Positions 27,296 through 35,348 of a stretch of DNA of 64,000 nucleotides are shown one piece after another. Below the pieces are notes generated by a model. The model was given only the letters and a program-made list of their open reading frames with translations. It was not told the DNA's origin and made no database searches. The stretch's first letter is position 1; every line of letters starts with the position of its first letter. The position numbers and the translations under genes are program-made. Source of the DNA: CBDCDJ01 sp965215355 (GTDB lineage Bacteria; Deinococcota; Deinococci; Deinococcales; Trueperaceae); assembly GCA_965215355.1 (NCBI GenBank), contig CBDCDJ010000007.1:3534001-3598000 (forward strand), written 5' to 3'.

Positions 27296-27370
27296 GAGCC
27301 GGGTGCGCTGCAAGGTGCATGCCCGGTTCTGAGGGGGCTGGGGCGCAGTGATGTGCCCCGGCCACCCGAC
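27296..27370 (+). ncRNA. Group II intron RNA domains V and VI (3' end of the intron)
   Basis: Ten bases after the maturase stop, GAGCCGGGTGCG...(tetraloop GCAA)...GCATGCCCGGTTCTGAG folds as the 34-base catalytic domain V with its AGC triad strand and closing stem. It is followed by a hairpin GGGGCGCA/TGTGCCCC, the expected domain VI, and a probable 3' splice end at CCCGAC near 27370. The 5' domains I-IV upstream of the coding part were removed by IS21, so splicing in cis is impossible. Confidence 0.8.
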
Positions 27371-27616
27371 ACAACCGCTGGAGGCTGCACAGCAGGTCAG
27401 GTATCAGAGCCCCGCCGGGTTTGAGGCGCAAGGCCTGGAAAGGTTGGCGGCCGAGGCTAAACTTCTGGTGTCCGTTTGACCCTCACCAATTCCAAACTCT
27501 CGGAGCGCGAACAGGAAGGCCTGTCGCTACTGGGACAAATCAAAACGATTTCGAAGAAAGTATTAGGTAGTGTAGCAGCCCTCGGATTCATGCCGAGTTG
27601 CCTCGGCTACGTTCGT
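27371..27616. other. Spacer between the group II intron 3' end and ISAs1
   Basis: This 246-base stretch has no recognisable gene. A 47-codon open frame (from 27477, LTNSKLSEREQEGLSLLGQI) runs toward ISAs1 and stops just inside the element; it could be the remains of a gene interrupted by ISAs1, but no family is evident. CCAATTCCAAA near 27487 resembles part of the MITE end sequence, probably by chance. Confidence 0.25.
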
Positions 27617-28824
27617 CAGGGCTGACGCATCAAAAGCGAAGGCGCTAGTCTTGAGGAATGACAGAAGAGCTAGAGACAGAGCAGCTACGTTTAGCGGTGT
27701 TGCACTTTGCGGAATTACCTGACCCAAGGATAGAGAGAAGCAAACAGCATTCGCTGGTTACCATTGTGGCTATCGCTTTGAGCGCGATTCTAGCAGGGGC
27801 AGACAGCTTTTACGAGATAGAAACGTTTGGGCAGACGAAGAAGGTGTGGCTGGAAGGGTTCCTTGAGTTGAAAAACGGCATTCCCAGTCATGACACCTTC
27901 AACCGAGTATTTTGCCTGTTAGACCCCGCCCATTTCCAGACGTGCGCGCTGGACTGGGTGCGAGCAGCTATCGGTGGCCGTCTCAGGGCTGAGGATGTGC
28001 TGGCAATCGACGGTAAGCAGCTACGGGGTTCGGCAACCGAGACTGTTAAGGCTGTGCATATGCTCAACGTCTGGTCACACGCGCACGGGCTATGCCTGAC
28101 CTCGACGGCGGTAGACGGCAAGAGCAACGAGATTAGCCACGTGCCGGGCTTGCTCGACACCTTGTCGCTGCTCGATATAGCAGGCTGTATTGTGACGGTA
28201 GACGCACTCAACACGCAACGTGACATCGCTGTCAAAGTCAAAGAGCACGATGCCGAGTACATCATGGCACTCAAACAAAACCACCCCAAGCTCTATGAAG
28301 ATGTGGCGTGGCTGTTCGAGAACGCCGACGCTTCCCAACTCGACAACAGCTTCGAGACCCGTGAACGCTGCCGGGGACGCGACGAGGTGCGACACTGCAC
28401 GGTCTTGTCCGAGGTGTCTGAACTTGCTTTCTTAGAGGCGCATCAATGGCCCGGCCTTGAGAGTGTCGCCAAAGTCACTTCGAAACGCACCCTCAAAGGC
28501 CAAACCAGCCAAGAAGAGCGCTACTACTTATGTAGCTTCAAAGCCGATGCTGAAAAGCTTCTGTCAGCCGTTCGTGCTCATTGGGGTGTCGAGAACAAGC
28601 TGCACTGGACTTTGGATGTTGTCTTTGGTGAGGACGCCCACAGCTACACAGAGCGTCGTGGTGCTGAGAACATGTCCATACTACGGCAGTTCGCCTTAAA
28701 CTTACTCAGGCAAGACACCTCTAAAGGTTCACTCAAAGCTAAGCGCAAAAGGGCTGCTTGGGATGACGACTTTCGTGCGCGTATCATCAAAGGTCTTAGC
28801 CCTGATTAAGATGCGTCAGCCCTG
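27617..28824 (+). mobile_element. ISAs1-family insertion sequence, complete
   Basis: A 1208-bp element bounded by perfect 15-bp terminal inverted repeats, CAGGGCTGACGCATC (27617-27631) and its inverted copy (28810-28824), with a single transposase gene. The 9 bases outside each end differ (TACGTTCGT and GCGGTAGCG), so no target duplication is preserved; the right flank is instead the target repeat of the adjacent MITEs. The element itself looks intact and potentially mobile. Confidence 0.93.
27658..28809 (+). CDS. ISAs1-family transposase
   Basis: A 383-residue DDE transposase. The N-terminal DDE_Tnp_1-associated domain (LPDPRIERSKQHSLVTIVAIAL) leads into the catalytic core with Asp in LAIDGKQLRGS, Asp in VTVDALNTQ and the C-terminal RAHWGVENKLHWTLDVVFGED with the conserved glutamate and W-x2-N-x2-HW pattern. 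Full length for the family (about 370-385). ATG start 41 bases inside the left end of the element, stop one base before the right inverted repeat. Confidence 0.95.
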   Translation: MTEELETEQLRLAVLHFAELPDPRIERSKQHSLVTIVAIALSAILAGADSFYEIETFGQTKKVWLEGFLELKNGIPSHDTFNRVFCLLDPAHFQTCALDWVRAAIGGRLRAEDVLAIDGKQLRGSATETVKAVHMLNVWSHAHGLCLTSTAVDGKSNEISHVPGLLDTLSLLDIAGCIVTVDALNTQRDIAVKVKEHDAEYIMALKQNHPKLYEDVAWLFENADASQLDNSFETRERCRGRDEVRHCTVLSEVSELAFLEAHQWPGLESVAKVTSKRTLKGQTSQEERYYLCSFKADAEKLLSAVRAHWGVENKLHWTLDVVFGEDAHSYTERRGAENMSILRQFALNLLRQDTSKGSLKAKRKRAAWDDDFRARIIKGLSPD

Positions 28825-28833
28825 GCGGTAGCG

Positions 28834-29109
28834 CAGCAATTCCAAATTTAACCAAATTCGATTTCAATGACGTGCTGAACGGTACTCTCAAGAGATAGGC
28901 GACGAGCAATCGAGCAGCTACAGAGGCTGTTTCGGAGAATAACCCTTCAGTTTCTGGTGAACTAAGCTCCCTTAGCAACTTTTTAGAAGCGTCCCGCCAG
29001 ATATTTAGCCCTCTTCTGAGCAAAGTAGAGGGGAATTAGCTGCTGTGCTGATAAGCTTTAACCTGCTCAACGCTGTTCGAGAGAGGGTTTGTTAAATTTG
29101 GAATTGCTG
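28834..29109. mobile_element. MITE copy 1, 276 bp with 22-23-bp terminal inverted repeats
   Basis: The left end CAGCAATTCCAAATTTAACC (plus AAA, 28834-28856) is repeated in inverted form at 29088-29109 with one base missing. The copy is flanked on both sides by the same 9 bases, GCGGTAGCG (28825-28833 and 29110-29118), the expected target duplication. It has no coding capacity. It shares about four fifths of its bases with the adjacent copy 2. Its end matches the start of the ISNCY-like transposase fragment at 17860, its likely helper family. Confidence 0.85.
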
Positions 29110-29118
29110 GCGGTAGCG

Positions 29119-29382
29119 CAGCAATTCCAAATTTAACCAAAGTCGTGTTGAATGACGTGCTGAACAGCATTCTCGAGAGGTACGTCGGCATCAATCAAGC
29201 GGCTACAAAGGCTGTGTAAGAGAACAACCCCTCGGTTTCTGGCAAACTAAGCTGCCTTGGCGACTTTCAAGAGGGGTTCCACAAGCCGTTTAGCCCTCCT
29301 GTAAGCAAGGTAGAGGGGTAGGCCGACACGATTCGGCCTGCTCAACGCTGCTTGAGAGGATTTATTAAATTTGGAACTGCTG
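29119..29382. mobile_element. MITE copy 2, 264 bp, tandem to copy 1
   Basis: Same architecture as copy 1: left end from 29119, right inverted end TTTATTAAATTTGGAACTGCTG spread over 29361-29382, and identical 9-base flanks GCGGTAGCG at 29110-29118 and 29383-29391. Interior blocks such as AATGACGTGCTGAAC, ACTAAGCTNCCTT and TTTAGCCCTC are shared with copy 1, with small indels. Two insertions into one target site, or duplication of an element plus target, would give this pattern. Confidence 0.85.
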
Positions 29383-29391
29383 GCGGTAGCG

Positions 29392-29405
29392 CAGCAATTC
29401 CAAAT
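29392..29405. repeat. Third MITE/IS end, incomplete
   Basis: After a third GCGGTAGCG the sequence CAGCAATTCCAAAT begins another element end, but it continues GAGGGG rather than with MITE interior. The same 17 bases CAGCAATTCCAAATGAG open the ISNCY-like fragment at 17860. The following 215 bases to 29622 contain no gene or second end that I can see. Confidence 0.6.
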
Positions 29406-29622
29406 GAGGGGATGGTAACGCCTTCGCTTGTTACTCGAGCTTTCGTAGGCGAAGCATATTTCAAACCTCGAGCCGACACAGTAGAGACATGTAGGGGAGA
29501 GCTAACGGCTCAAGCTCAGGAGAGAAGAAGGAGTTTGCGATACAATTTGAAATTTTTAAAACACTCTCCCCATTTTGAGCGGAACAATTCCGCCTCCCTT
29601 GCGGCGTTTACTTAAAACACAT

Positions 29623-30486
29623 TTATAGTTCAGTTTGCTCAATCATATCAATGATTGCATGTACTACGATTTCTGGTTGTTCTTGCTGAACGTAGTGATT
29701 GCTTTTTGCTGCAATAATGTGCCTGGAGTTGCTTGACAACTCAAGTAGCTTTCTTTGACAAGACGCCCACATGCTTTCCCACTTGGCTTCAGTTTCGGCT
29801 ACTGCTCCCGTAGCACCATGAGAGCGGTGTCGATTTGCCATTCCCGCAGAAACAACAGTTAAAGGAATATCATGCAAAGAGGTTGCTCTTACTTGCTCAT
29901 AACACTTGAGTAAATCAATACCTTCTACATAGGTATCTGCTAAGTTGTTTGGGAACGCTGGGTCAAGGTTCATGGCTTTATCATGGCGACTTAGTGTTAA
30001 CCAAATGGGTTCATCAAAATGGCGCTGAGGTAAGTGCATTTCCTCGTAAATTGCTGGGGATAGTAGGACCGTATCCTCTTGAGCTGAATCAACTAACACA
30101 ATACCTGCAACCAAACCAGGAAATTTGTCTGCAAGCACACGCGCAACAAAGCCACCAAAAGAGTGTCCCACAAATACAACAGGCGGTTTGACTTCTAGCT
30201 TTTCGATAAGTTGAACTAGGTCGCTTACTATATCAAAGCATGTTCTGTTACTCCCCGCCCAGTGACTTTGACCTCTACCTGCACGGTCATAACTGATTGT
30301 TGTGGTGTGTTTAGCGATTTCAGGCTGTACGCGGTGCCACGCTCTTGAAAAATCACCCAAACCAGCTTCAAAAAGTACAACTGGATTACCTGAGCCTGCC
30401 TCGAGCGCAAACAGTAAGCGCCCCGAGACTTGTAAAAAGTGTTCAATGGCAAAGCTTTTAGATTCTTTTGGTGGAAAGTCAGACAT
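29623..30486 (-). CDS. Alpha/beta hydrolase
   Basis: A 287-residue soluble hydrolase of the large alpha/beta family. The oxyanion region is VVLFEAGLGDFSRAWHRV, the nucleophile serine is in GHSFGG (about residues 107-112), a candidate Asp follows in the C-terminal half and the catalytic histidine is in SNHYVQQEQPEIV. ATG at 30486. The gene is AT-richer than its neighbours and stands alone between the MITEs and the liv operon, so it may have come with the mobile region. Substrate unknown; esterase, lipase or lactonase are all possible. Confidence 0.85.
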   Translation of the reverse strand: MSDFPPKESKSFAIEHFLQVSGRLLFALEAGSGNPVVLFEAGLGDFSRAWHRVQPEIAKHTTTISYDRAGRGQSHWAGSNRTCFDIVSDLVQLIEKLEVKPPVVFVGHSFGGFVARVLADKFPGLVAGIVLVDSAQEDTVLLSPAIYEEMHLPQRHFDEPIWLTLSRHDKAMNLDPAFPNNLADTYVEGIDLLKCYEQVRATSLHDIPLTVVSAGMANRHRSHGATGAVAETEAKWESMWASCQRKLLELSSNSRHIIAAKSNHYVQQEQPEIVVHAIIDMIEQTEL

Positions 30487-30580
30487 GTGCTTTAATTAGG
30501 ATTGTACCGCACCCAGCAGCGTAGCATGTCCAAGAAATAGAGAATGACCGCATTTCGTGACATAGTTTTTTGCTCTCACG

Positions 30581-31309
30581 TCACAGCCCCAAATACGCCT
30601 TCTTCACCACCGGATTCCCCATCAACTCCGCCGACGGGCCGTGGATGACGAGCTTGCCGTTCTCGAGCACGTACGTCCTATCGCTCACCTTGAGGACTTG
30701 CATCACGTTCTGCTCGACCAGCAAAATCGGCAAGCCGGTCTCCGACACGCGCCGAATCACGCCCATCACCTCTTTGACGAGCAAGGGTGCGAGGCCGAGC
30801 GAGGGTTCGTCCATCAGGAGCATCTTCGGGCGAAGCATCAGTGCGCGGCCGATGGCGACCATTTGCTGTTGCCCGCCCGATAGCGCCCCGGCCATGTCTC
30901 TGCGCTTGTTGTGCAAGTCGGGGAACAGTTCGTAGACGCGCTCGAAACTCTCCGCGCGGTGTTTGCGCGCGGCGGGCAGGTAAGCGCCGAGGGAGAGGTT
31001 TTCCTCGACCGACATGTTCGGGAACAGTTGCCGCCCCATCGGCACGTGCGCGACGCCCAGAGCGGCTAAATCGTGGGGCGCGCCGCTACCGATTTTATGG
31101 CCGTCGAAGATAATCTCGCCGCCCCAGGGCCGAATCATGCCGGACACGGCGCGCAAAATGGTGGACTTGCCCGAGCCGTTGCCGCCGACGAGGCCGACAA
31201 GTTCATGCGAACCCACTGCCAGACTCACCCCGAACACGACCTGCAACTCGCCGTAGCCGAGGTCGACGTTGTTGACTTGCAAGATGGGCTTGCTCGTCTC
31301 GTTACTCAT
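30581..31309 (-). CDS. livF: Branched-chain amino acid ABC importer ATPase LivF
   Basis: A 242-residue ATPase of the HAAT importer family. Walker A GGNGSGKST, signature LSGGQQQMVAIGRAL, Walker B LLMDEPSLGLAP and LLVEQN are in normal order. The ATG at 31309 overlaps the livG stop by 8 bases; an in-frame extension to 31351 is unlikely. It is the last gene of the livJHMGF set, all on the minus strand with overlapping ends. Uptake of leucine, isoleucine, valine or related aliphatic compounds is the usual role. Confidence 0.95.
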   Translation of the reverse strand: MSNETSKPILQVNNVDLGYGELQVVFGVSLAVGSHELVGLVGGNGSGKSTILRAVSGMIRPWGGEIIFDGHKIGSGAPHDLAALGVAHVPMGRQLFPNMSVEENLSLGAYLPAARKHRAESFERVYELFPDLHNKRRDMAGALSGGQQQMVAIGRALMLRPKMLLMDEPSLGLAPLLVKEVMGVIRRVSETGLPILLVEQNVMQVLKVSDRTYVLENGKLVIHGPSAELMGNPVVKKAYLGL

Positions 31310-32042
31310 CTTCCGCCCCACCCAAATACGCCTCGATGACCTGTGGGTCACTCGTGACCTGTTCGGGTGTCCCTTCGGCGATTTGTTCGCCGAACGCCAA
31401 GACGATGACGTGGTTGCACAGTTCGATAATGGCCTTCATGATGTGCTCGACCATGATGACGGCCAGCCCGGTCTCGGTGAGGCTCCTGACGAATGTAATC
31501 ATCTCGGCCAGGGCGGGCGGGTTGAGGCCGGCCATAATTTCGTCCAAAAAGAGGACTTGCGGTTTGACGGCCAGGGCTTTGGCGAGTTCCAAGCGTCGCC
31601 GCCGCGCTAGGTTGAGGTCGACAGAGGGTTGGTCGGCGCGGTCGGCGAGTCCTACCCGCTCGAGCGCGTCCCAGGCCACAACCTCAGCCTCTTTGCGCGT
31701 TTTGGTTTTCAGAAAAGCCGGAACGAGGACGTTCTCGAGCACCGTCAACTCTTCAAAGGGCCGCTCGATCTGAAAGGTGCGCCCCACGCCGAGGCGGACT
31801 CTGGCGTAAGGGGGCAGATTAGAAACGTTCTTGCCGAGCAGCGTCACCTTACCCGCCGACAAGGGCACGTAGCCGGTGAGCGCGTTGAACAGCGTCGTTT
31901 TCCCCGCGCCGTTCGGCCCGATGAGGCCCAAAATATCGCCTTGCGGCAGCGTCAGCGACACGCCGTTCACAGCCGTCAGGCCGCCGAAGCGCACCGTTAC
32001 CCCCTCAGCTCTAAGTGCCTCAGCCCTGAGCGCTTCTGGCAT
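31302..32042 (-). CDS. livG: Branched-chain amino acid ABC importer ATPase LivG
   Basis: A 246-residue ATPase with Walker A GPNGAGKTT, signature-region LARRRRLELAKAL (the LivG-type degenerate signature), Walker B LFLDEIMAGLNP and the C-terminal LivG tail (GTPEQVTSDPQVIEAYLG). The ATG at 32042 has AAAGGAGG 6 bases upstream and overlaps the end of livM by 23 bases; the long frame extending to 32324 is the shadow of livM. It forms the ATPase heterodimer with LivF. Confidence 0.95.
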   Translation of the reverse strand: MPEALRAEALRAEGVTVRFGGLTAVNGVSLTLPQGDILGLIGPNGAGKTTLFNALTGYVPLSAGKVTLLGKNVSNLPPYARVRLGVGRTFQIERPFEELTVLENVLVPAFLKTKTRKEAEVVAWDALERVGLADRADQPSVDLNLARRRRLELAKALAVKPQVLFLDEIMAGLNPPALAEMITFVRSLTETGLAVIMVEHIMKAIIELCNHVIVLAFGEQIAEGTPEQVTSDPQVIEAYLGGAEDE

Positions 32043-32973
32043 AGCGCCTCCTTTTGAGGCGGTCGGTGAGTTCGCCGATGACGCCTTTGGGCAAAAACAG
32101 CACCACGACGACGATGAGGACGCCGAAGATGAGCAGGTTCGCCTGCGCGAAGGCGGTGCGGAACACCTCGGCCGACACGGTGATGAGCGCCGCCCCCGCC
32201 AGTGGCCCCCAAATCGTCCCGCGTCCGCCGATAATCGCGATAAGCGCAATCCGCACCGACAGCGGCAAAAAGAAGATGTCGTGAGGCTCCAAGTACGACA
32301 AAAACAGCGCGTACACGCTCCCACCTGCCGCCGTCAGCGCGCCCGAGAGCGCGAACGCCGCGAGCTTGACGTTGCGCGGGTTGATGCCCGCCGCCATCGC
32401 ACTCTCTTCGTCCTCGCGCACCGCGCGCATTCGGTAACCGAACCGGCTTTTTGAGAGGTAGATGACGAGCCCAATCAGCAGCGCCACGTAGACAAGCGCC
32501 AGGTAATACTCGGTGCGCCGTGAAAACAAGTCCAGCCCGAACGGCTCGGGCAGCGAGAAGATGAAAATACCCTGCGCCCCCCCGGTGAACGAGCGCCAGT
32601 TGATGGCGATGAGCCGCAGGATTTCGGCGATGGCGATGGTCGAGAGTACGAAGTACGAGCCGCGCAAGCCGAACGTGAGCGCGCCCCAGAGCAGCGCCAG
32701 CAGCGCCGCCAAAGCCATCCCGACGAGCAGCGTCCACCACGGCGCGACACCCCAATTCGTCGCCCCGAGCCCGACCGCGTACGCCCCGATGCCCACGAAC
32801 GCCGCGTGGCCGAGGCTCACCTGCCCCGCCCAGCCGCCCAGGATGTCCCACGCCGTCGCCCAGCCTGCAAACAGCAGCAGCGAAATAGCGAGCGCCTGGT
32901 AACTTGGAAACAAAAACGGGAACGCGACGCCCACTGCTAAAAATACGCCGAGGCCGACGAGGTGCCGCGCCAT
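32020..32973 (-). CDS. livM: Branched-chain amino acid ABC importer permease LivM
   Basis: A 317-residue permease with about eight to nine membrane helices and the family motifs GGWAGQVSLGHAAFVGIGAYA and MAAGINPRNVKLAAFALSG. The ATG at 32973 shares its A with the stop of livH (TGATG), so translation is coupled. An upstream frame to 33135 lies within livH and is discarded. The C terminus FLPKGVIGELTDRLKRRR is typical of LivM. Confidence 0.95.
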   Translation of the reverse strand: MARHLVGLGVFLAVGVAFPFLFPSYQALAISLLLFAGWATAWDILGGWAGQVSLGHAAFVGIGAYAVGLGATNWGVAPWWTLLVGMALAALLALLWGALTFGLRGSYFVLSTIAIAEILRLIAINWRSFTGGAQGIFIFSLPEPFGLDLFSRRTEYYLALVYVALLIGLVIYLSKSRFGYRMRAVREDEESAMAAGINPRNVKLAAFALSGALTAAGGSVYALFLSYLEPHDIFFLPLSVRIALIAIIGGRGTIWGPLAGAALITVSAEVFRTAFAQANLLIFGVLIVVVVLFLPKGVIGELTDRLKRRRYARSAQG

Positions 32974-33845
32974 CAGACCCGTTTGACCGTGCGGCCGAAC
33001 AGTCCTTCGGGCCGCAGCAACAAGATGAGGAGAAAGGCGACGAGCCCGTAAGCGTCCCGGTAGGCGTTGGAAAGGTACGACGCCCCCAACACCTCGACAA
33101 CGCCGAGGAGCAGGCCGCCGCCGATCGCGCCCCAAATGCTGCCCAAACCACCCAACACCGTCACCACGAAAGCTTTGAGGGTGTAGCTCGCGCCGACTGT
33201 CGGGGTGGCAAAGAGCAGCGGAATAAGGGAAATCCCCGCCGCCACCGCCAGCGCCATGCCGACGCCGAACACCAGGCCATGAACCGCCCGCGTGTTGATG
33301 CCGACGAGTTCGGCTCCGAGTCGGTTCTGCGCCGTCGCCCGCACCGCGCGACCGGTTTCGGTGTAGGTGAGAAACAAGTAGAGCAAGATGATTGAGATAA
33401 GTGCGATGCCCCCCGCGAACAGTTGCACGTAAGAAAAGCGAATTCCGGCGACCTGCAGCGTTGAGGTCGCGTAGGAGACGTACAGGGCTTGCGGCTCGGC
33501 CCCGAAGCCCAGCAGCAACAGGTTAGAAATAATCAGCGCTAAACCGAGCGTGGCGAGCAGGGTGCTCTCGGCCGAGGAATCGACAAGGCGGCTCAGGATG
33601 GTGCGCTCGAGCGCCCAGCCCACCAAATACGCCGCCGGCAACGCGACGAGCAGCGTCAAAAACGGGTCCCAGCCATACTGCGCGCGCATGAACAGCGCCG
33701 CGTACATTCCCAACACCACGAACTCGCCGTGGGCGAAGTTGATAACTCGCATCACCCCGAAAATAAGCGACAGCCCCACCCCGATGAGCGCGTAGACGCC
33801 GCCGATGAGGATGCCGCCCGAGAGGTTCTGAATAAAAGCTTCCAT
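32973..33845 (-). CDS. livH: Branched-chain amino acid ABC importer permease LivH
   Basis: A 290-residue permease, about eight membrane helices, with the LivH motif GVYALIGVGLSLIFGVMRVIN and NFAHGEFVVLG near the N terminus and AAGGALLGVVE-like glycine-rich helices later. ATG at 33845. It lies 42 bases after the receptor gene with a stem-loop in the gap, and shares one base with livM. Together with LivM it forms the membrane channel. Confidence 0.95.
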   Translation of the reverse strand: MEAFIQNLSGGILIGGVYALIGVGLSLIFGVMRVINFAHGEFVVLGMYAALFMRAQYGWDPFLTLLVALPAAYLVGWALERTILSRLVDSSAESTLLATLGLALIISNLLLLGFGAEPQALYVSYATSTLQVAGIRFSYVQLFAGGIALISIILLYLFLTYTETGRAVRATAQNRLGAELVGINTRAVHGLVFGVGMALAVAAGISLIPLLFATPTVGASYTLKAFVVTVLGGLGSIWGAIGGGLLLGVVEVLGASYLSNAYRDAYGLVAFLLILLLRPEGLFGRTVKRV

Positions 33846-33852
33846 GAAAGAA

Positions 33853-33879
33853 GGGACGGAAAGCCCGGCTTCCCGTCCT
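33853..33879 (-). promoter_or_regulatory. Intercistronic stem-loop between livJ and livH
   Basis: GGACGGAAAGCC (33854-33865) pairs with GGCTTCCCGTCC (33867-33878) with a single mismatch, forming a 10-12-bp hairpin with a tiny loop and no T tract. It occupies the gap between the receptor stop (33888) and the permease start (33845). This is the third receptor-hairpin-permease arrangement in the window. Confidence 0.7.
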
Positions 33880-33887
33880 CTAAAGGT

Positions 33888-35090
33888 TTAGCGTTCGTTC
33901 CAGTTCGGTGCCGGAAACTGCGTGTCGCCGACCGCGGCCTCTTCGGGGAACACCGTGACGAACGCGCCGTCCTGCACCTGCTCGGCAATCATCTTGACCG
34001 GGTTCTGGTTCATGTAGCCGTTTTCGCTCGTGAACTGAATCGGGCCGTAGGTCGTGTCGGGGAGGTTAGTGGCGGCGAGCGCGTCGCGCACCGCTTGCGG
34101 GGTCATGTTCGTGGCGCGGCGCAGCGCGTCGGCGGCGGTGATGACGGCGGCGTAACCCTGCGCCGCGTGGTAGGAAGGTTCCTTGCCGAGTTTTTCGACC
34201 AGGCGCTCGTACAAGCTCTGCGCACCGGGATAAGACACGTCCTGGGTCCAGGCGGTCGCCGTCACCACGTAGTCGGCCGCGTCGCCCGCGCCTTCGATAA
34301 AGGAAGGCAACGCGAACCCGGCCGCGCCGCCCGCGAACAGTTTGGCGTTCAGCCCGACCTCTTTGGCCTGCCGCATCACGGCGATGCCGTCGTCTTCGTA
34401 AGAGACCATTATCACCACGTCGGGGTTGGCGGCGGAGAAGCGGTTCAGCACCGGGCGAAAGTCGGTCACGCCTTTGTCGTAGTTTTCTTGTTCGACGATG
34501 TCGTAGCCACGTTCTTCGGCGAGCCGTAAGGCCGCGTCCGACACGGCCGACTCGAAGGTGCCGTTGCCGTGGATGACGGCGATGGTCGAAAGCGTGCCGT
34601 CACCGTCTGTCGCATTGATTTGGTCCATGAGGTCGAACAGCACCTCGGCGTAAGCGGCGGCGGGTTGGTTGAGCCGGAACACCCATTCCGAGCCGGGTTG
34701 GGTAATCGAGTCCGCCGACGAGGTGAAGACCAAAAAGGGGCTTTCCTGACGCGCGAAATACTGGCTCAGCGGGTTGGTGATGCTCGAGGAATACGCGCCC
34801 ATGACGAGCGGCAAACCCTGGTTGACGAGCTTTTCGGCGGCGGCGAGCGCCACGTTGACTTCCGAGGTGTCGTCCTCGAGCACCAGTTCCAGCGGCATTC
34901 CGTTGACGCCGCCGCCTTCGTTGACCTCCTCGAGCGCCACCTCCATCCCGGCCTGCTGCTGCTCGCCGAAAGTCGCGAAGCGCCCGGTCAGGCTGGTGAT
35001 CACGCCGACCTCGACGCTGTCCTGAGCGAGAACGCTCGAGCTGACCGCCAGGGCGACCAAAAGCATAAGACTTGCTGCGAATCGTTTCAT
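33888..35090 (-). CDS. livJ: Branched-chain amino acid-type ABC importer receptor
   Basis: A 400-residue exported binding protein of the Peripla_BP_6/LivK family. Signal peptide residues 1-23 (RFAASLMLLVALAVSSSVLA, cleavage before QDS). The mature protein shows VGVITSLTGRFATFGEQQ, EDDTSEVNVALAAAEKLV and ASSNADSITQPGSEWVFRL-like segments (here TSSADSITQPGSEW). The ATG at 35090 follows GGGAGG. It heads the liv operon. Ligands of this family range from branched-chain amino acids to amides and aromatic acids, so the substrate is not fixed by sequence. Confidence 0.93.
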   Translation of the reverse strand: MKRFAASLMLLVALAVSSSVLAQDSVEVGVITSLTGRFATFGEQQQAGMEVALEEVNEGGGVNGMPLELVLEDDTSEVNVALAAAEKLVNQGLPLVMGAYSSSITNPLSQYFARQESPFLVFTSSADSITQPGSEWVFRLNQPAAAYAEVLFDLMDQINATDGDGTLSTIAVIHGNGTFESAVSDAALRLAEERGYDIVEQENYDKGVTDFRPVLNRFSAANPDVVIMVSYEDDGIAVMRQAKEVGLNAKLFAGGAAGFALPSFIEGAGDAADYVVTATAWTQDVSYPGAQSLYERLVEKLGKEPSYHAAQGYAAVITAADALRRATNMTPQAVRDALAATNLPDTTYGPIQFTSENGYMNQNPVKMIAEQVQDGAFVTVFPEEAAVGDTQFPAPNWNER

Positions 35091-35348
35091 GTTGCCTCCC
35101 GTTCGTTTTTCTTTTGTGTGCTGTCGCAGCCTACCAGACCCGTGTAGGTGCGTCAATCTCGGCGCATACGGGTCTCTTTAGTGACCGTTCATGAACTTGC
35201 AAGCATTGGATTTGAAGGGTGAGGCAATCGCCTCCCAAGTCTCATTCCCGAGCATTAAAGGTGAAACGTAAAGTCATGCCGAACCGCCCTCACCTGCACA
35301 TTCGGTATCCTCTTCCGCCCGCGTACAAGATGTGGTAATCTCCGCAGC

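Noticed and set aside
27608..28833. Target-site duplication around ISAs1
   Set aside because: The 9 bases on the two sides (TACGTTCGT and GCGGTAGCG) do not match; the right one belongs to the MITE target repeat.
28825..29405. Possible CRISPR-like or tandem regulatory repeat
   Set aside because: Spacing of 273-285 bases, long inverted ends and 9-bp flanks show transposable elements rather than short repeats with spacers.
29352..29615. Plus-strand frame of 87 codons across the end of MITE 2
   Set aside because: It begins inside the MITE and has no family similarity; a chance frame through a mobile element end.
31997..33151. Minus-strand frame of 384 codons spanning livM and livH
   Set aside because: Runs in a wrong frame through two genes with clear permease motifs; arginine- and glycine-rich shadow.
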